The notes beneath the pieces are model-generated. The model saw nothing but the letters and a program-made list of their open reading frames with translations. It was not told the origin of the DNA and did no database searches. A program made the translations under genes and the position numbers. Positions 45,578 to 55,743 of a DNA stretch of 64,000 nt are shown here, piece by piece. This DNA is from Acidisarcina polymorpha (lineage in GTDB: Bacteria > Acidobacteriota > Terriglobia > Terriglobales > Acidobacteriaceae), in contig NZ_CP030840.1 of assembly GCF_003330725.1 (NCBI RefSeq), forward strand, positions 1,674,001-1,738,000, in the 5' to 3' direction. The first letter of the stretch is position 1. Every line of letters begins with the position of its first letter.

Positions 45578-47905
45578 CTACGGCTGGATCCCAAAGTTTA
45601 CGGGAGCCTTTGAGACTGGCGCTAAGTACTCGCGGCTTGAAGAAATTGGCTCTTGGACATCCAAGTCGGGCAAAAACACTGAAAAGACCGTCCCCCGGTG
45701 CGGCTCCTGCTGTCTGGAGCGAACGCGAATTCGACCGCCGTTCTTTTCGACAATTTCTTTGCTGACCCACAGGCCCAGCCCAGTACCGGTCTGGCCTTTA
45801 GTACTGAAGAATGGATCGAAGAGGCGCGGCATGATCTCCGGACCTATGCCATGGCCGCTGTCCGCCACTGTGACCAGAACACCCTTGCGTCCCGATTTCC
45901 AGTCGGTCGCAGGTCTTTCGCGCATCTCGATGCGGCCATTCGAGCCTACTGCGTCGAGCGCATTTCCGACCAGATTGGCGACAATCTGCCGCAGCTCCCC
46001 AGCGTAGATCATGACCGGCCTCAATGTACGGGAGTGCACCGTAAGCGTTACATCGGCATGCCGGAGACGACGCTCGTAGAGTACTGCAACCGAATCCAAG
46101 ATCCCCCTGACTTTGATACGGGCAGCCCTGGTGCTCTGGCGATAGAAGCGCAATGTCTGGGTGGTGATGTGCGTGATGCGCGTGATCTCAGATTGGGCCG
46201 TTTCCAGATAGGAGCGAGTCTCTGGCGAGAGCGCCTGGTCAGTCTGCATCAGGTACAGAAGGTTCGTGACAGCTTCGAGCGGATTGTTAATCTCGTGAGA
46301 GATCGACGCGGCGAGGCGTCCAACGGCAGCCAGCTTTTCGCTTTGGCGCAGTGCCTCCTCAGCTTTTCGCGCCTCGGTCACGTCGACGCCGAGCAGGATG
46401 ACACCTGAGACGTTTCCGTCCGCGTCCCGCATTGGCTGGTAGGTAAGGTTCAGGTAGCGGCGTTCGAGCGGTTGACCGGAGTGACGGGCGAAGTCGATCG
46501 AGTGGCCGTGCGCCGTGAACGGCTCACCAGTTCGATAGACCTGATCCAGGGCATCGATCAGATCCTGCTGGGCGGTCTCTGGAAGAGCCGAGCGGATCGG
46601 CTTGCCGATCACGGTGCGACCGCCGATGAGCTCCTGGTAAAGCGGGTTGGTGACTTCAAAGATGTGATCCGGACCGCGCAGGAGCGCCATCAATGCCGGG
46701 GCTTGCTGTAGCAGCTCTGCCAGGCGACTCCGCTCGTTGCGCAGAATGTCTTCAGCCTGCTTGCGCGCGGTGATGTCCCAATTAACGCCCAGGACGCGAG
46801 CCGGGCGGCCGTCAGCATCGTAGATGGCCTTGCCGCGACCGACCAGCCAATGAACAGATTGGTCGGGCCAGATCACACGGAACTCATGGTTATATTCGAC
46901 CCCGTCCTCGAGCGTTCGCTGAAGCGCCTGAGTGGTCGCGTCCCGATCCTCTTCGTGGACTGCAGCCGCGCAACGATCGATAGGGGTCATCTCCGCGGGG
47001 GCCCGGCCGTAGATCCAATCACTATCGTTTGTCCAAACCACCTCACCAGTGGCGATGTCCCAGTCCCAGGTGGCCAACTGGCCTGCATTCTGGGCCAGGC
47101 GAAGCCGTTCTTCACTAGCCCGCAAGACTTGTTCCGATTGCTGGCGCTCGGTGACGTCGCGGGTAGTTCCCGCAACCGATTCCACTTCCCCGCCAGGTCC
47201 AATGACCGGCACGAAAATGTAGTCATAGATGCGACGACCGTGGGTGCCGGCGAAGGGTACTTCTCCGCGGACAGAGCGGCGGGTGGCCACCACCTGATCG
47301 ATCTCACGATCATGCATCGCCGCATGCCACTCTGGATAACCAAGCTCGAGGCAGGTCTTGCCGATGGCGTCGTTCCATGTCCGTCCCCACATGGTGAGCA
47401 GGGCCTCATTCGCATAGACGAACCTATGGTTCAGGTCGAAGACATAGACGAGATCGGGGGTATTCGACAAAGCGGCTTTGTAGGCGCGTTCGATGCGCGC
47501 AGCCCCCTCCTGTTCAAGCTTCCGCTCGGAGAGATCGCGGAAATAGATGGCCAGCCCCCCACCCCCGGGATGAGCGTGGATCTCTAGCCATAGATCGTGC
47601 GTCTCGCTGACGTAGTGGTGCTGAAAGTGCTGGGCCTCGCCGGTAAGCATCGCTTGGCGGTAGCGGCGCTCCACCTCGGTGCCGCGAGAGGCTGGCCACG
47701 CCTCCCAGTGCGTAGCCCCAAGAAGCTCACCGGCGCTCACTCCCGCGGTCCGTTCGGCGGCCGGATTCATGTAGGCGATCCGAAACTCGGAGTCCAGCAG
47801 AACGAACGCATCGGACATACTCGCAAGGGCGTGCTCGACGCGAAGCTTCGAGATCACTCCGGAAGCGGCCAAATAGCTAACTTTAGCTGCGTACTTATTG
47901 GGCAA
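45578..47905 (-). CDS. Multi-PAS sensor histidine kinase
   Basis: This 775-residue kinase has four PAS-type domains in tandem (about residues 25-130, 145-255, 270-385 and 400-515), a HisKA dimerisation helix with the phospho-acceptor His537 in AASISHEINNPLEA, and an ATPase domain with DSGHGIGPEIMPRLFDPFFSTKGQTGTGLGLW near 690. There is no membrane segment, so it is probably a cytoplasmic sensor of redox, light or a ligand. No response regulator is adjacent, making it an orphan in this window. The start is uncertain: a TTG at 47905 opens the frame, a GTG at 47854 and ATG at 47821 lie inside it; I give the longest. Confidence 0.88.
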   Translation of the reverse strand: MPNKYAAKVSYLAASGVISKLRVEHALASMSDAFVLLDSEFRIAYMNPAAERTAGVSAGELLGATHWEAWPASRGTEVERRYRQAMLTGEAQHFQHHYVSETHDLWLEIHAHPGGGGLAIYFRDLSERKLEQEGAARIERAYKAALSNTPDLVYVFDLNHRFVYANEALLTMWGRTWNDAIGKTCLELGYPEWHAAMHDREIDQVVATRRSVRGEVPFAGTHGRRIYDYIFVPVIGPGGEVESVAGTTRDVTERQQSEQVLRASEERLRLAQNAGQLATWDWDIATGEVVWTNDSDWIYGRAPAEMTPIDRCAAAVHEEDRDATTQALQRTLEDGVEYNHEFRVIWPDQSVHWLVGRGKAIYDADGRPARVLGVNWDITARKQAEDILRNERSRLAELLQQAPALMALLRGPDHIFEVTNPLYQELIGGRTVIGKPIRSALPETAQQDLIDALDQVYRTGEPFTAHGHSIDFARHSGQPLERRYLNLTYQPMRDADGNVSGVILLGVDVTEARKAEEALRQSEKLAAVGRLAASISHEINNPLEAVTNLLYLMQTDQALSPETRSYLETAQSEITRITHITTQTLRFYRQSTRAARIKVRGILDSVAVLYERRLRHADVTLTVHSRTLRPVMIYAGELRQIVANLVGNALDAVGSNGRIEMRERPATDWKSGRKGVLVTVADSGHGIGPEIMPRLFDPFFSTKGQTGTGLGLWVSKEIVEKNGGRIRVRSRQQEPHRGTVFSVFLPDLDVQEPISSSREYLAPVSKAPVNFGIQP

Positions 47906-48170
47906 TGTTTGTACTACCTTGATGCTTCAGGATATCTGATTCCGGCCGCCAAGATTCCACTCACTTATACCCGACCAGGGCCGCAGATGAGTAGACGAAT
48001 TTTCTCCCGGCAGGTAGTTGGCAGGGTAAAAAAAGTCCCGTACATCACCATCTGATGAAACGAGAGTTCCTCTCGGCCGGAATCCCGGATTATTGATGCC
48101 CGGCGAGTGAATAGGGTGTACCAAAGACTAAGAAAACGTCATCTCTTTGATATAGTGAAGCCGCTCCTCT

Positions 48171-50021
48171 ATGTCCAAACGAATTGCTCTCTTACTTCTA
48201 CTGGGGTTCAGCGTCACTGGCTTCGGCAAGGACAGCGGAGAGAGTTGGGTGCAGGTGCAAAGTCCGCACTTTGTCGTGCTGTCGGACTCAAGCGAGAAGC
48301 AGGCGCGCAAGATCGCAGGACAATTCGAACGCATGCGCTCCGTCTTCCATAGTGGATTTCCGAATGCGAACGTCGATCCAGCCTCCCCGATTCTTATTCT
48401 CGCGATGAAGGACAAAAAAGGCTTTCAGACGCTGGAGCCGCCGTCCTATCTGGCCAAGGGTCAGTTGGACCTGGCGGGGCTCTTCCTTCACGCCCAAGAC
48501 AAAAACTACGTCTTGCTGCGGCTCGATGCGCCCGGCGAGCATCCTTACGCCAGTATCTATCACGAATACACACATTTGTTGATGGCCGATACGATGGAGT
48601 GGCTGCCATTGTGGGTCAATGAAGGCCTCGCGGAGTTCTTTCAAAACACTGACATTCATGAGAAAGAAGTGGACCTGGGACAGGCGAGTGCTGATGATAT
48701 TGCCCTGCTTCGACAGAACCAGCTGATTCCGCTAGAGACATTGTTCACGGTCGACGCCAAGTCTCCCTATTACCATGAAGACCAGAAGGGTTCGATTTTT
48801 TATGCTGAGTCGTGGGCGTTGACCCACTTTCTCTTTCTAAATGACCGGTCGACTCCCACCCATTTACATCGATACCTCGATATGGTGAGCCAACATGTAG
48901 ACTCAGTCACCGCCGGCGAGCGGACTTTTGGCGACCTGCATCAGCTGCAAAAGGCGTTGCAAGCTTACATCTCCCGCAATAACTTTCAGTTTTTCAAGGT
49001 ATCTGCCCCGGCGGACATCAATGAGACGGCCTACTCATCGATTGAACTGCCTGTACCGGCAGCGAATGCGATCCGAGCCGATTTCCTGGCGCACAATGAT
49101 CGCGGCGACGATGCCAAGGCACTTCTAGAATCAGTGCTGCGCGAAGACCCGAAAAACGCAGCAGCGCACGAGACAATGGGCTTTCTGGAGTTCCACCAGG
49201 GCCATCTGGAAGCCGCTCGCACCTGGTTTGAACAGGCAGTACAACTGGATTCTCAAAGCTATCTGGCCCACTACTTCTATGCCGCTATATCGCTCCAAGT
49301 CAGCACACCCGTCCGTCCGGAAGACATCGAGCAGAGCCTGAAAACATCCATCCATTTGAACCCGAAATTTGCACCAGCTTATGACCAACTTGCGTCGTTC
49401 TATGGCACGCACCATGAAAAGCTCGAGGAGGCCCACGCGCTCAACCTGCGGGCGGTGCAATTGGATCCAGCCAGCCTCGACTATCGTCTGAACGCGGCGA
49501 GCGTCCTTCAGGAAGCCAATCGTTATGCGGATGCTATTCGCGTGCTGAAGTCTGCCAAGGGTGTTGCGAAGACACCAGAAGAGGCCGCCTCGGTCGAGAA
49601 CCGGATCACTACGCTCGAAAGATATTCAGCTCAGCGGGATGAGGCCGCCTCTGCCAATGGTCAATCCAGAGCAGTTGCAAGCGCGAGTGCCGTGACGACG
49701 AGGCCGGGCGCCACGCAGCCTGCGCCGCGCCATCCATCCGAGGAACCAAATGGACCGAAGCACATCGCCAAGGGCGTGATCAAGAATGTGCGATGTACCG
49801 ATCCCTCAGTCATCCAGCTAAACGTTGAAGGGGCGGGAAAGGCGATTTCCCTCTATAGCAATAACTATTTCAACATCCATTATTCCGCAACCAACTACAC
49901 CCCGGATAATGAGATCCACCCGTGCACCGACCTCGAGGGAATGAAAGCCAGCGTGCAGTACGCGGAGAGCTCGGACAAGACCGTCGACGGCCAGATCCTA
50001 TCGGTCGAACTAAGTAGGTGA
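48171..50021 (+). CDS. Exported HExxH-peptidase-like protein with TPR repeats
   Basis: This 616-residue protein has a short signal peptide (residues 1-19). Residues 25-290 form a gluzincin-like domain with HEYTH (His131, Glu132, His135) and a downstream NEGLAEFF (third ligand probably Glu151 or Glu155), the pattern of DUF1570-type zinc peptidases. Residues about 310-490 are TPR units (LLESVLREDPKNAAAHETMGFLEFHQGHLEAARTWFEQAVQLD). A low-complexity linker leads to a C-terminal beta-rich domain of about 80 residues with two Cys. It probably acts in the periplasm on an unknown protein. The ATG at 48171 starts the leader; TATAGT at 48151-48156 could be a -10 element. Confidence 0.78.
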   Translation: MSKRIALLLLLGFSVTGFGKDSGESWVQVQSPHFVVLSDSSEKQARKIAGQFERMRSVFHSGFPNANVDPASPILILAMKDKKGFQTLEPPSYLAKGQLDLAGLFLHAQDKNYVLLRLDAPGEHPYASIYHEYTHLLMADTMEWLPLWVNEGLAEFFQNTDIHEKEVDLGQASADDIALLRQNQLIPLETLFTVDAKSPYYHEDQKGSIFYAESWALTHFLFLNDRSTPTHLHRYLDMVSQHVDSVTAGERTFGDLHQLQKALQAYISRNNFQFFKVSAPADINETAYSSIELPVPAANAIRADFLAHNDRGDDAKALLESVLREDPKNAAAHETMGFLEFHQGHLEAARTWFEQAVQLDSQSYLAHYFYAAISLQVSTPVRPEDIEQSLKTSIHLNPKFAPAYDQLASFYGTHHEKLEEAHALNLRAVQLDPASLDYRLNAASVLQEANRYADAIRVLKSAKGVAKTPEEAASVENRITTLERYSAQRDEAASANGQSRAVASASAVTTRPGATQPAPRHPSEEPNGPKHIAKGVIKNVRCTDPSVIQLNVEGAGKAISLYSNNYFNIHYSATNYTPDNEIHPCTDLEGMKASVQYAESSDKTVDGQILSVELSR

Positions 50022-50265
50022 GATAGGTAGATAGATGGGTGTAGGTGAGATGGCTAGGCTAGATTGCGCTGTCATCTACCGAACCTTCCCCCCGGTCAAT
50101 GGGAACGCACAGTCACCAGCGAGTCGAAGCACTAACGAACCCTGCGGAACCGGCCACTAGGAACGTGTGCACTTGGTTGGTTTCGCATCAACCTGCGTCT
50201 CAGAATTGAGACGTGGGATAGCGGTTGGAACGATACAAACTCAATGCGACGGACTCGCAGGGATC

Positions 50266-51711
50266 TTAGGTGAGTAGCGGCGGCGGTTCATTCTCCATCA
50301 CGTTGCGGATATAGAGTTTCGAATTGAACTTCTTTCCGGTGGAAGCGGCCGACATGTAGCGGATCGTGCCAAAGATGGGCCGGTCAAACCAAGGGCGGTC
50401 ATGCACTCCGGCAATTGCCCAGGCAATTCCTGCGTAGCCGTTGGGATCGCGGCCGTCGAGTTCATAGCGATCGTTCAAGTAGACGGCGTTCTCAAAGGCA
50501 ATGGCCGGCGACTGCGACCATTCTAGAATCTTCTTCGCCCAGTACATCCGCATGTAGTTGTGCATCCAGCCGAACTTGACCATCTGCATCTGCGAGGCGT
50601 TCCAAAGCTCGTCGTAAGTCTCCGCTTTCTCCAGCTGCTCCAGGGTGTAGACCGGATCGCGCTTGTCGCGGGCATGTTCGCGGAGGGTTTTCTGCGCCCA
50701 TGGCTCGGCGCAGTCGATTGAATCGTAGGCAGGAACGTACTTCACGAAGTTGACTGCAAGCTCGCGCCACCCGATCACCTCGCCGATAAAAGCGTCGTAG
50801 GCTTCCTTGGTGATGACCTTCTGCTTCAGAGCTTGGTCGACGGCCAGAGCAATGGTGAGCGGCCCAATATGGCCAAAGTGCAGGTAAGGTGAAAGATGGC
50901 TGGTGCCTGCCTTCTCGGGATGATTGCGCCGGTCTTGGTAGTGCGCCAGGTCATTGGCGACAAAGTCTTTCAGGCGCTTAAGCGCTGCATGCGTGCCGCC
51001 GGTCAGGTAATCCACCGGCTGAACGGTACGATCCAGATGCTTCCAGCCCTCGGTCAGATCCTCTTTCACATCGAAGGACTCGAAGTTAGGCGGCCTTTGC
51101 CATTGGCGGACAGGCTTCGGATTTTCAGGTTTGACCAGATAAGTAGGAAAATGCGCGTAGAGCTTGGGGCGAAAGATGTGCAAGGCGAAATAGTGCTTGG
51201 GGAACAATCCGGAAGGGACGAGCACGTCGGCATCCACGGTCCAATAGGGAATTTTCAGCCGATGGGCAAGTACGCTACGCCAACGCTCAGGCTCACGGCA
51301 GGGATTCTCGTCGCCTATGACCATGGCTGCTCGTAGCTCGGTGAGCAAAGCTTCGAGTGAATTCTTGGGAGGACGGCGAACGATAAACGAGATCCCGCGT
51401 TCCGCCAGGTCTGCTTCGATATCTCGCAGCCCCTGGTTGAGGAAGACGTAGTGACGCAGGTTCGCACTGGGGAAATTCGAAATAGCCGAGAAGAAGACGA
51501 CGATTGGCAGGTCGAGCTCATTTGCGACGTCGATCGCCACATCGAGTGCCGGGTTGTCGACGGCACGCTCGGCGCGCTGCATCCAGTAGACGACGCACTT
51601 GGCGTCTTCGGCTGGAGGGCCAGAGCGTCTGATCCGAATTCTTGGGTTGCGGGATATGGTTTCGAGGGCGGAGGGAGATTCGGCTTTGAGCGCGGAAGAA
51701 GGAGTCATCAT
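50266..51711 (-). CDS. phr: Class II cyclobutane pyrimidine dimer photolyase
   Basis: This 481-residue flavoprotein repairs UV-induced pyrimidine dimers using light. It is of class II by sequence: the opening CVVYWMQRAERAVDNPALDVAI near residue 39 is a class II signature, and the FAD-binding half has SHLSPYLHFGHIGPL near 270, EVIGWRELAVNFV near 311 and QMQMVKFGWMHNYMRMYWAKKILEW near 374. Class II enzymes are less common in bacteria than class I. Two ATG codons occur at 51711 and 51708. An inverted repeat covers the start codon and may regulate it. It lies 81 bases beyond the end of the cox operon on the same strand. Confidence 0.93.
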   Translation of the reverse strand: MMTPSSALKAESPSALETISRNPRIRIRRSGPPAEDAKCVVYWMQRAERAVDNPALDVAIDVANELDLPIVVFFSAISNFPSANLRHYVFLNQGLRDIEADLAERGISFIVRRPPKNSLEALLTELRAAMVIGDENPCREPERWRSVLAHRLKIPYWTVDADVLVPSGLFPKHYFALHIFRPKLYAHFPTYLVKPENPKPVRQWQRPPNFESFDVKEDLTEGWKHLDRTVQPVDYLTGGTHAALKRLKDFVANDLAHYQDRRNHPEKAGTSHLSPYLHFGHIGPLTIALAVDQALKQKVITKEAYDAFIGEVIGWRELAVNFVKYVPAYDSIDCAEPWAQKTLREHARDKRDPVYTLEQLEKAETYDELWNASQMQMVKFGWMHNYMRMYWAKKILEWSQSPAIAFENAVYLNDRYELDGRDPNGYAGIAWAIAGVHDRPWFDRPIFGTIRYMSAASTGKKFNSKLYIRNVMENEPPPLLT

Positions 51712-51748
51712 GCGTCTTAAAACAACGTCAATTAAATTTTAGACGCAT
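51710..51748. promoter_or_regulatory. Inverted repeat at the photolyase start
   Basis: ATGCGTCTTAAAA at 51710-51722 and TTTTAGACGCAT at 51737-51748 are reverse complements apart from one unpaired base, with a 14-base spacer. The left arm overlaps the photolyase start codon. It could be an operator for a light- or stress-responsive repressor, or a 5'-UTR hairpin. It is also suitably placed to affect read-through from the cox operon. Confidence 0.5.
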
Positions 51749-51791
51749 CAGGACCGGGAAGTACGCGGAGCCGTATGACTCTTCGGCAGGA

Positions 51792-52133
51792 CTACCAAAG
51801 ACCCCAGGAACGGCTCATGTAATCGCTAAGCGTCATCATAATGAGCACCAGGAAGGTGAAGAAACCGGCACCGACGGTGAGCTTCATCAGCCGCGAGCTG
51901 TAATAAACGTGCATAAAGAAAAGGATCACAAGGACGCCTTTGAAGCAGGCGATCCCCAAGGCAAGAATCGGGTTAAAAGGCCCAAGATCGACGAACGCGG
52001 CACCGACCGTCAGGCCGGTTGCCACGAGCAAAGAAACATAAACCAGCAGGTAGGCCCTGGGGCTGACGATGTGGTGGGCATCTTCGGCTACATGGAGATC
52101 GTCGTGGTCGTGAGCGGGGTTTGCTTTGGCCAT
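51792..52133 (-). CDS. Cytochrome c oxidase subunit IV (prokaryotic type)
   Basis: This 113-residue protein has three hydrophobic helices (about residues 27-45, 55-75 and 82-102) and an N-terminal His/Asp-rich tail, matching the small prokaryotic COX4 family. The subunit stabilises the oxidase and has no cofactor. It is the last gene of the operon coxB-coxA-coxC-coxD, 61 bases after coxC. Sequence conservation in the family is low, so the assignment rests on size, helix count and position. The conventional symbol would be coxD or ctaF. Confidence 0.85.
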   Translation of the reverse strand: MAKANPAHDHDDLHVAEDAHHIVSPRAYLLVYVSLLVATGLTVGAAFVDLGPFNPILALGIACFKGVLVILFFMHVYYSSRLMKLTVGAGFFTFLVLIMMTLSDYMSRSWGLW

Positions 52134-52194
52134 AATTTCCTATTCAAAGACGACGCAATTCTAGTCAACGCTTCGCGCCGCCGGGCATCGCCAT

Positions 52195-52950
52195 CTAGCG
52201 TCCGGGGTGGCGGTTAATAAGATAGAGAAGCGGGAAGAGAAAGATCCAGACAATATCGACAAAGTGCCAATACAGGCCAAAATATTCTATCGGTTGCACA
52301 TACCCGTTCGTATAAGCGCCTTGCTGGGCGCGAACCAGAAGCCAGATCAGCAGTCCGATACCGATGATCATGTGGAGGGCGTGCATGCCGGTCATGGCGA
52401 AATATAAAGAGAAGTAGACCTGTGTCTTCTCCGCCATATCAGGCGCGAGCGGTACCTCGTGCGAGGCGGCCGAGGGATGCACGAACTGAGAAATCGAGAA
52501 GTCGGCGCCTGGGACGTGGTGCAACTCGAATTTCTCGCTGTATTCCACGTACTTGATGCCCAGGAAAACCAACCCAAAGAGGATGGTGAAAATCAGCGAG
52601 AGGACCAGACCTTTACGGCGGCGCGTCTCCGCGCACCAGACGCCTATTGCCATGGCGAATCCCGAAGTGATCAGAACCGCGGTGTTGATCGCCCCGAGGG
52701 TGATGCTGAGTGTGTTGCTGGCTGCCGCAAAGGCCGGATAGTACCAATTGCGATAGATCAGATAGGCCGCGAACATGCCACCAAAGAACATGATTTCAGT
52801 GAGGAGGAAGAGCCACATGCCGAACTGAGTGGCTTCTTTTTGCTGCTCCACCGTCTCGAAATGGTGGCGCAGGTAGGCGGGATGCTCGTGGCTCCCGCCC
52901 TCAAGTTCAGAGGAAGCTCCAGGATGGGTGACGATTGCCTGACTATCCAA
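52195..52950 (-). CDS. Cytochrome c oxidase subunit III
   Basis: This 251-residue membrane protein has about five to seven helices, with family stretches [32 protein letters not shown] near residue 42 and [23 protein letters not shown] near 182. The final segment [22 protein letters not shown] is typical of COX3. It starts at a TTG (52950) with GAGGTG seven bases before, overlapping the coxA stop by eight bases; no later start fits because the N-terminal tail and first helix follow directly. Subunit III supports proton uptake and enzyme stability. The conventional symbol would be coxC or ctaE. Confidence 0.93.
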   Translation of the reverse strand: MDSQAIVTHPGASSELEGGSHEHPAYLRHHFETVEQQKEATQFGMWLFLLTEIMFFGGMFAAYLIYRNWYYPAFAAASNTLSITLGAINTAVLITSGFAMAIGVWCAETRRRKGLVLSLIFTILFGLVFLGIKYVEYSEKFELHHVPGADFSISQFVHPSAASHEVPLAPDMAEKTQVYFSLYFAMTGMHALHMIIGIGLLIWLLVRAQQGAYTNGYVQPIEYFGLYWHFVDIVWIFLFPLLYLINRHPGR

Positions 52951-54607
52951 CGGTGGTCACCTCGTGCTTGGTTTTGTTTGCCAGCCAATCGTAGTCGTAT
53001 GCTTCGTAATCCACGATCGGCGTTTCAAGGAAGTTCTCAGTGAGAGGCGGAGATTGGATCTGCCACTCAAGTCCAGTAGCCTGCCACGGGTTAGCTCCAG
53101 CAATCTTGCCATACTTCAGCGACCAGGTCATGTAGATCATCGGCATGAGGTAGCCGATACCGAGGACGGTCGCGCCCGCGGTCGACAGCACATTTAAAAC
53201 CTGGAACTCTGCCGGGTAAGCATGGTAGCGGCGCGGCATGCCCAGATATCCCAGGATGAACTGGGGGAAGAAGGTCAGGTTGAATCCAATGAAGGTGACC
53301 ACGGCAGCCAGCTTCGACATGGCTTCGGGATACATGCGTCCGGTCATCTTCGGCCACCAGAAGTGCATGCCTGCCAAATACGCCATCAGCATGCCACCGA
53401 CCATCACGAAGTGGAAGTGGGCGACGATGAAGTAGGTTTCCGTGAGGTGGATGTCCATCCCTAGAGAACCGAGAAAAACACCCGTCAGGCCACCGATTGT
53501 AAACAGCCCGATAAAGCCGAAGGCATACAGCATCGGCGTCTCAAAGGTGAGGGATCCTTTGTAAAGGGTCGCCGACCAGTTAAAGATCTTGATGGCCGAA
53601 GGCACCGCGACCAACATCGTCAGAAGCGAAAACACCAGCGCCGAATAGTTCGACACGCCCATGATGAACATGTGGTGCGCCCAGACAAAAAAGCCAAAGA
53701 GCGCGATCGCTACCGAGGAGAAGGCAACCGCGGTATAGCCGAAGACCCGCTTCCTCGAGAAAGTGCTGATCACCTCGGAGATGACTCCCATACCCGGAAG
53801 GATCATGATGTAGACCGCGGGGTGAGAGTAGAACCAGAACAGGTGCTGGAAGAGAAGTGGGTCGCCGCCTTTGGTCGGATCAAAGACCCCGATGCCGATC
53901 GTCCGTTCGAGGATGACCAGTACAATCGCGATGGCCAGGACCGGGGTGCCGAGGACCATCAAGATCGAGGCGGCATAGTTCGACCATACAAACAGCGGAA
54001 GCCGGAACCAGGTCATTCCCGGAGCTCTCATACGATGGATAGTGACGATGAAGTTCAAGCCCGTAAAGATAGAGCTGAACCCGGCGACAAAGATGCCGAG
54101 TGCCGCGGTCACCACGTGCGTGTTCAGATAATGTGTACTGAGCGGCGTTGTGAATGTCCAACCGGTATCGACACCGCCGAGCACCAGGGCGGCGATGGTA
54201 AATGTCCCGCCAATCAGATAGAGGTACCAGCTGAGCAGGTTGATCTTGGGAAAGGCAAGATCCTTCGCCCCCACCATGATCGGTATCACGAAGTTCCCGA
54301 TGACCGCAGGTACGGACGGCACCAGGAAGAGGAAGATCATGATGACGCCGTGCATGGTGAAGAGCTTGTTGTAGGTATCGGAGGCCATCAGATCGGGTTG
54401 CGGGGTAAGCAACTCCAATCGAATAAGGCCGGCCATCGAGCCACCGAGGAAGAAGAAAAAGGTGATCGAGATCAGGTAGAGCATCGCGATCCGCTTATGG
54501 TCGCCAGTCAGCAACCAGCTTTTCAGACCATATTCCTTGTTCAAATAAGAAAGCTTTGGCAGGGTGGCGCCCTGCTGTTCCGGAAGTCTCACGACTGTGC
54601 TGCTCAT
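52943..54607 (-). CDS. Cytochrome c oxidase subunit I (caa3 type, A2-like)
   Basis: This 554-residue catalytic subunit reduces oxygen to water and pumps protons. Ligands are visible: His86 for the low-spin heme, His262 with Tyr266 (YSHPAVY), His311-His312 for CuB, and His397/His399 (AHFHF) for the hemes. The YSHPAVY motif lacks the Glu of HPEVY and marks the A2 branch, where Tyr-Ser replaces the D-channel Glu. It is preceded by coxB with a four-base overlap and followed by coxC with an eight-base overlap. The conventional symbol would be coxA or ctaD. Confidence 0.95.
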   Translation of the reverse strand: MSSTVVRLPEQQGATLPKLSYLNKEYGLKSWLLTGDHKRIAMLYLISITFFFFLGGSMAGLIRLELLTPQPDLMASDTYNKLFTMHGVIMIFLFLVPSVPAVIGNFVIPIMVGAKDLAFPKINLLSWYLYLIGGTFTIAALVLGGVDTGWTFTTPLSTHYLNTHVVTAALGIFVAGFSSIFTGLNFIVTIHRMRAPGMTWFRLPLFVWSNYAASILMVLGTPVLAIAIVLVILERTIGIGVFDPTKGGDPLLFQHLFWFYSHPAVYIMILPGMGVISEVISTFSRKRVFGYTAVAFSSVAIALFGFFVWAHHMFIMGVSNYSALVFSLLTMLVAVPSAIKIFNWSATLYKGSLTFETPMLYAFGFIGLFTIGGLTGVFLGSLGMDIHLTETYFIVAHFHFVMVGGMLMAYLAGMHFWWPKMTGRMYPEAMSKLAAVVTFIGFNLTFFPQFILGYLGMPRRYHAYPAEFQVLNVLSTAGATVLGIGYLMPMIYMTWSLKYGKIAGANPWQATGLEWQIQSPPLTENFLETPIVDYEAYDYDWLANKTKHEVTTVG

Positions 54608-55674
54608 TGCTTCACCATCCCCGGCCCCGACGTAGCATTCGGCGCCACAGTGCCTGCTTGCGCGGGCGATACCTGACTCGTCGTCAGCGTTTGCTGGTTA
54701 CGATAGTTGGAGTTCAGTCTCTTGATGTATTCGACCAGGTCGATCAGTCCTTCTTCACTTACCTGCCCTTGATAGGTCGGCATGATGGGAGCATAGCCGG
54801 AGGTGACATGCATCGACGGATTCAAGATGGTGTCACGTAAAAAGGCGTCATCAACGGTCACGTAAGAGCCGCTCGCCAGCTGCAGCTTGGCGCCGTAAAC
54901 AGCGGCCAGGTTCGGGCCGCGGGCGTCCGCTTGGCCGGAGTGGCAGCCGTTGCAGCCTAGGCTCGCGTAGAGTCGTTCCCCATTCTGGGCGAGCGACGCT
55001 CCACTGGTGCTGCCGGCCGTCCAAGCCTGGTAATCCTCCGGTTTCATGGCCACAATCTGCCCAATCATCTGCGAATGAAGCGTCCCGCAATACTGGGTGC
55101 AGAAGAGGTGATAAGTTCCCGGGAGAGTGGCTTCAAACCAGACAGTGGAATACCGGCCGGGAATCACTTCTCGCTTCACCCGGAAGGCCGGAATTGAGTA
55201 ACTGTGAAAGACATCCTGAGAGATCATGGTGAGCTGGACAGGACGATTGATCGGAATGTGCAGCGCATTGATCTCGTGCTGGCCACCGGGGTGCTCTGCC
55301 TTCCACATCCACTGCTTCCCGACAATATAAATATTCATTGCGTTGGTCGGAGGGTTGTAGATGCGGAAATACAACAACGCTCCCCAGACGAAGCAAACCA
55401 TGAAGAGAGCGAGGGGGATGATGGTCCAAGTCGCCTCGAGCAGGGTCGAACCTTCTATATGGGTCGCGACAGGGTTTTTCTCCGCCCGGTAGGCAATAGA
55501 GAAACCGAATACCAGCAGCGCGACGATGACCAGGCCGACCAGCGAAATAAGAATCAAGAAGAAGTAGAGCGCGTCGGTATAGGGCGCAATGGTTGACGCT
55601 TCCGCCGGAAAGAGCGCGAAGTTCGTCAGCCACTTCACCAAAAATTGCCAGAGTACCGGACTAATAATATGCAT
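54604..55674 (-). CDS. Cytochrome c oxidase subunit II with fused cytochrome c (caa3)
   Basis: This 356-residue protein has two helices (about residues 32-62 and 88-110), a cupredoxin domain with the CuA site (His of [11 protein letters not shown] near 155, and [13 protein letters not shown] near 196), and a C-terminal cytochrome c domain with the heme motif CNGCH near 238 and candidate Met ligand in APIMPTYQG. The fused heme domain makes this a caa3-type oxidase, accepting electrons directly from a cytochrome c or from alternative complex III. It overlaps coxA by four bases (ATGA). The conventional symbol would be coxB or ctaC. Confidence 0.94.
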   Translation of the reverse strand: MHIISPVLWQFLVKWLTNFALFPAEASTIAPYTDALYFFLILISLVGLVIVALLVFGFSIAYRAEKNPVATHIEGSTLLEATWTIIPLALFMVCFVWGALLYFRIYNPPTNAMNIYIVGKQWMWKAEHPGGQHEINALHIPINRPVQLTMISQDVFHSYSIPAFRVKREVIPGRYSTVWFEATLPGTYHLFCTQYCGTLHSQMIGQIVAMKPEDYQAWTAGSTSGASLAQNGERLYASLGCNGCHSGQADARGPNLAAVYGAKLQLASGSYVTVDDAFLRDTILNPSMHVTSGYAPIMPTYQGQVSEEGLIDLVEYIKRLNSNYRNQQTLTTSQVSPAQAGTVAPNATSGPGMVKQ

Positions 55675-55743
55675 CGTTCCCTTTATCCGTTTCTTCGTCC
55701 TGCGCTGCCGATCAGTCTTGCCGAACCTTATTGGCGCGCAATG

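Noticed and set aside
50022-50075. GATAGGTAGATAGATGGGTGTAGG tract as a satellite repeat
   Set aside because: The similarity between units is loose and no consistent period is present.
53672-54676. 334-codon plus-strand frame across coxA
   Set aside because: It is the complement of cytochrome oxidase subunit I; its charged, repeat-poor sequence has no recognisable family.
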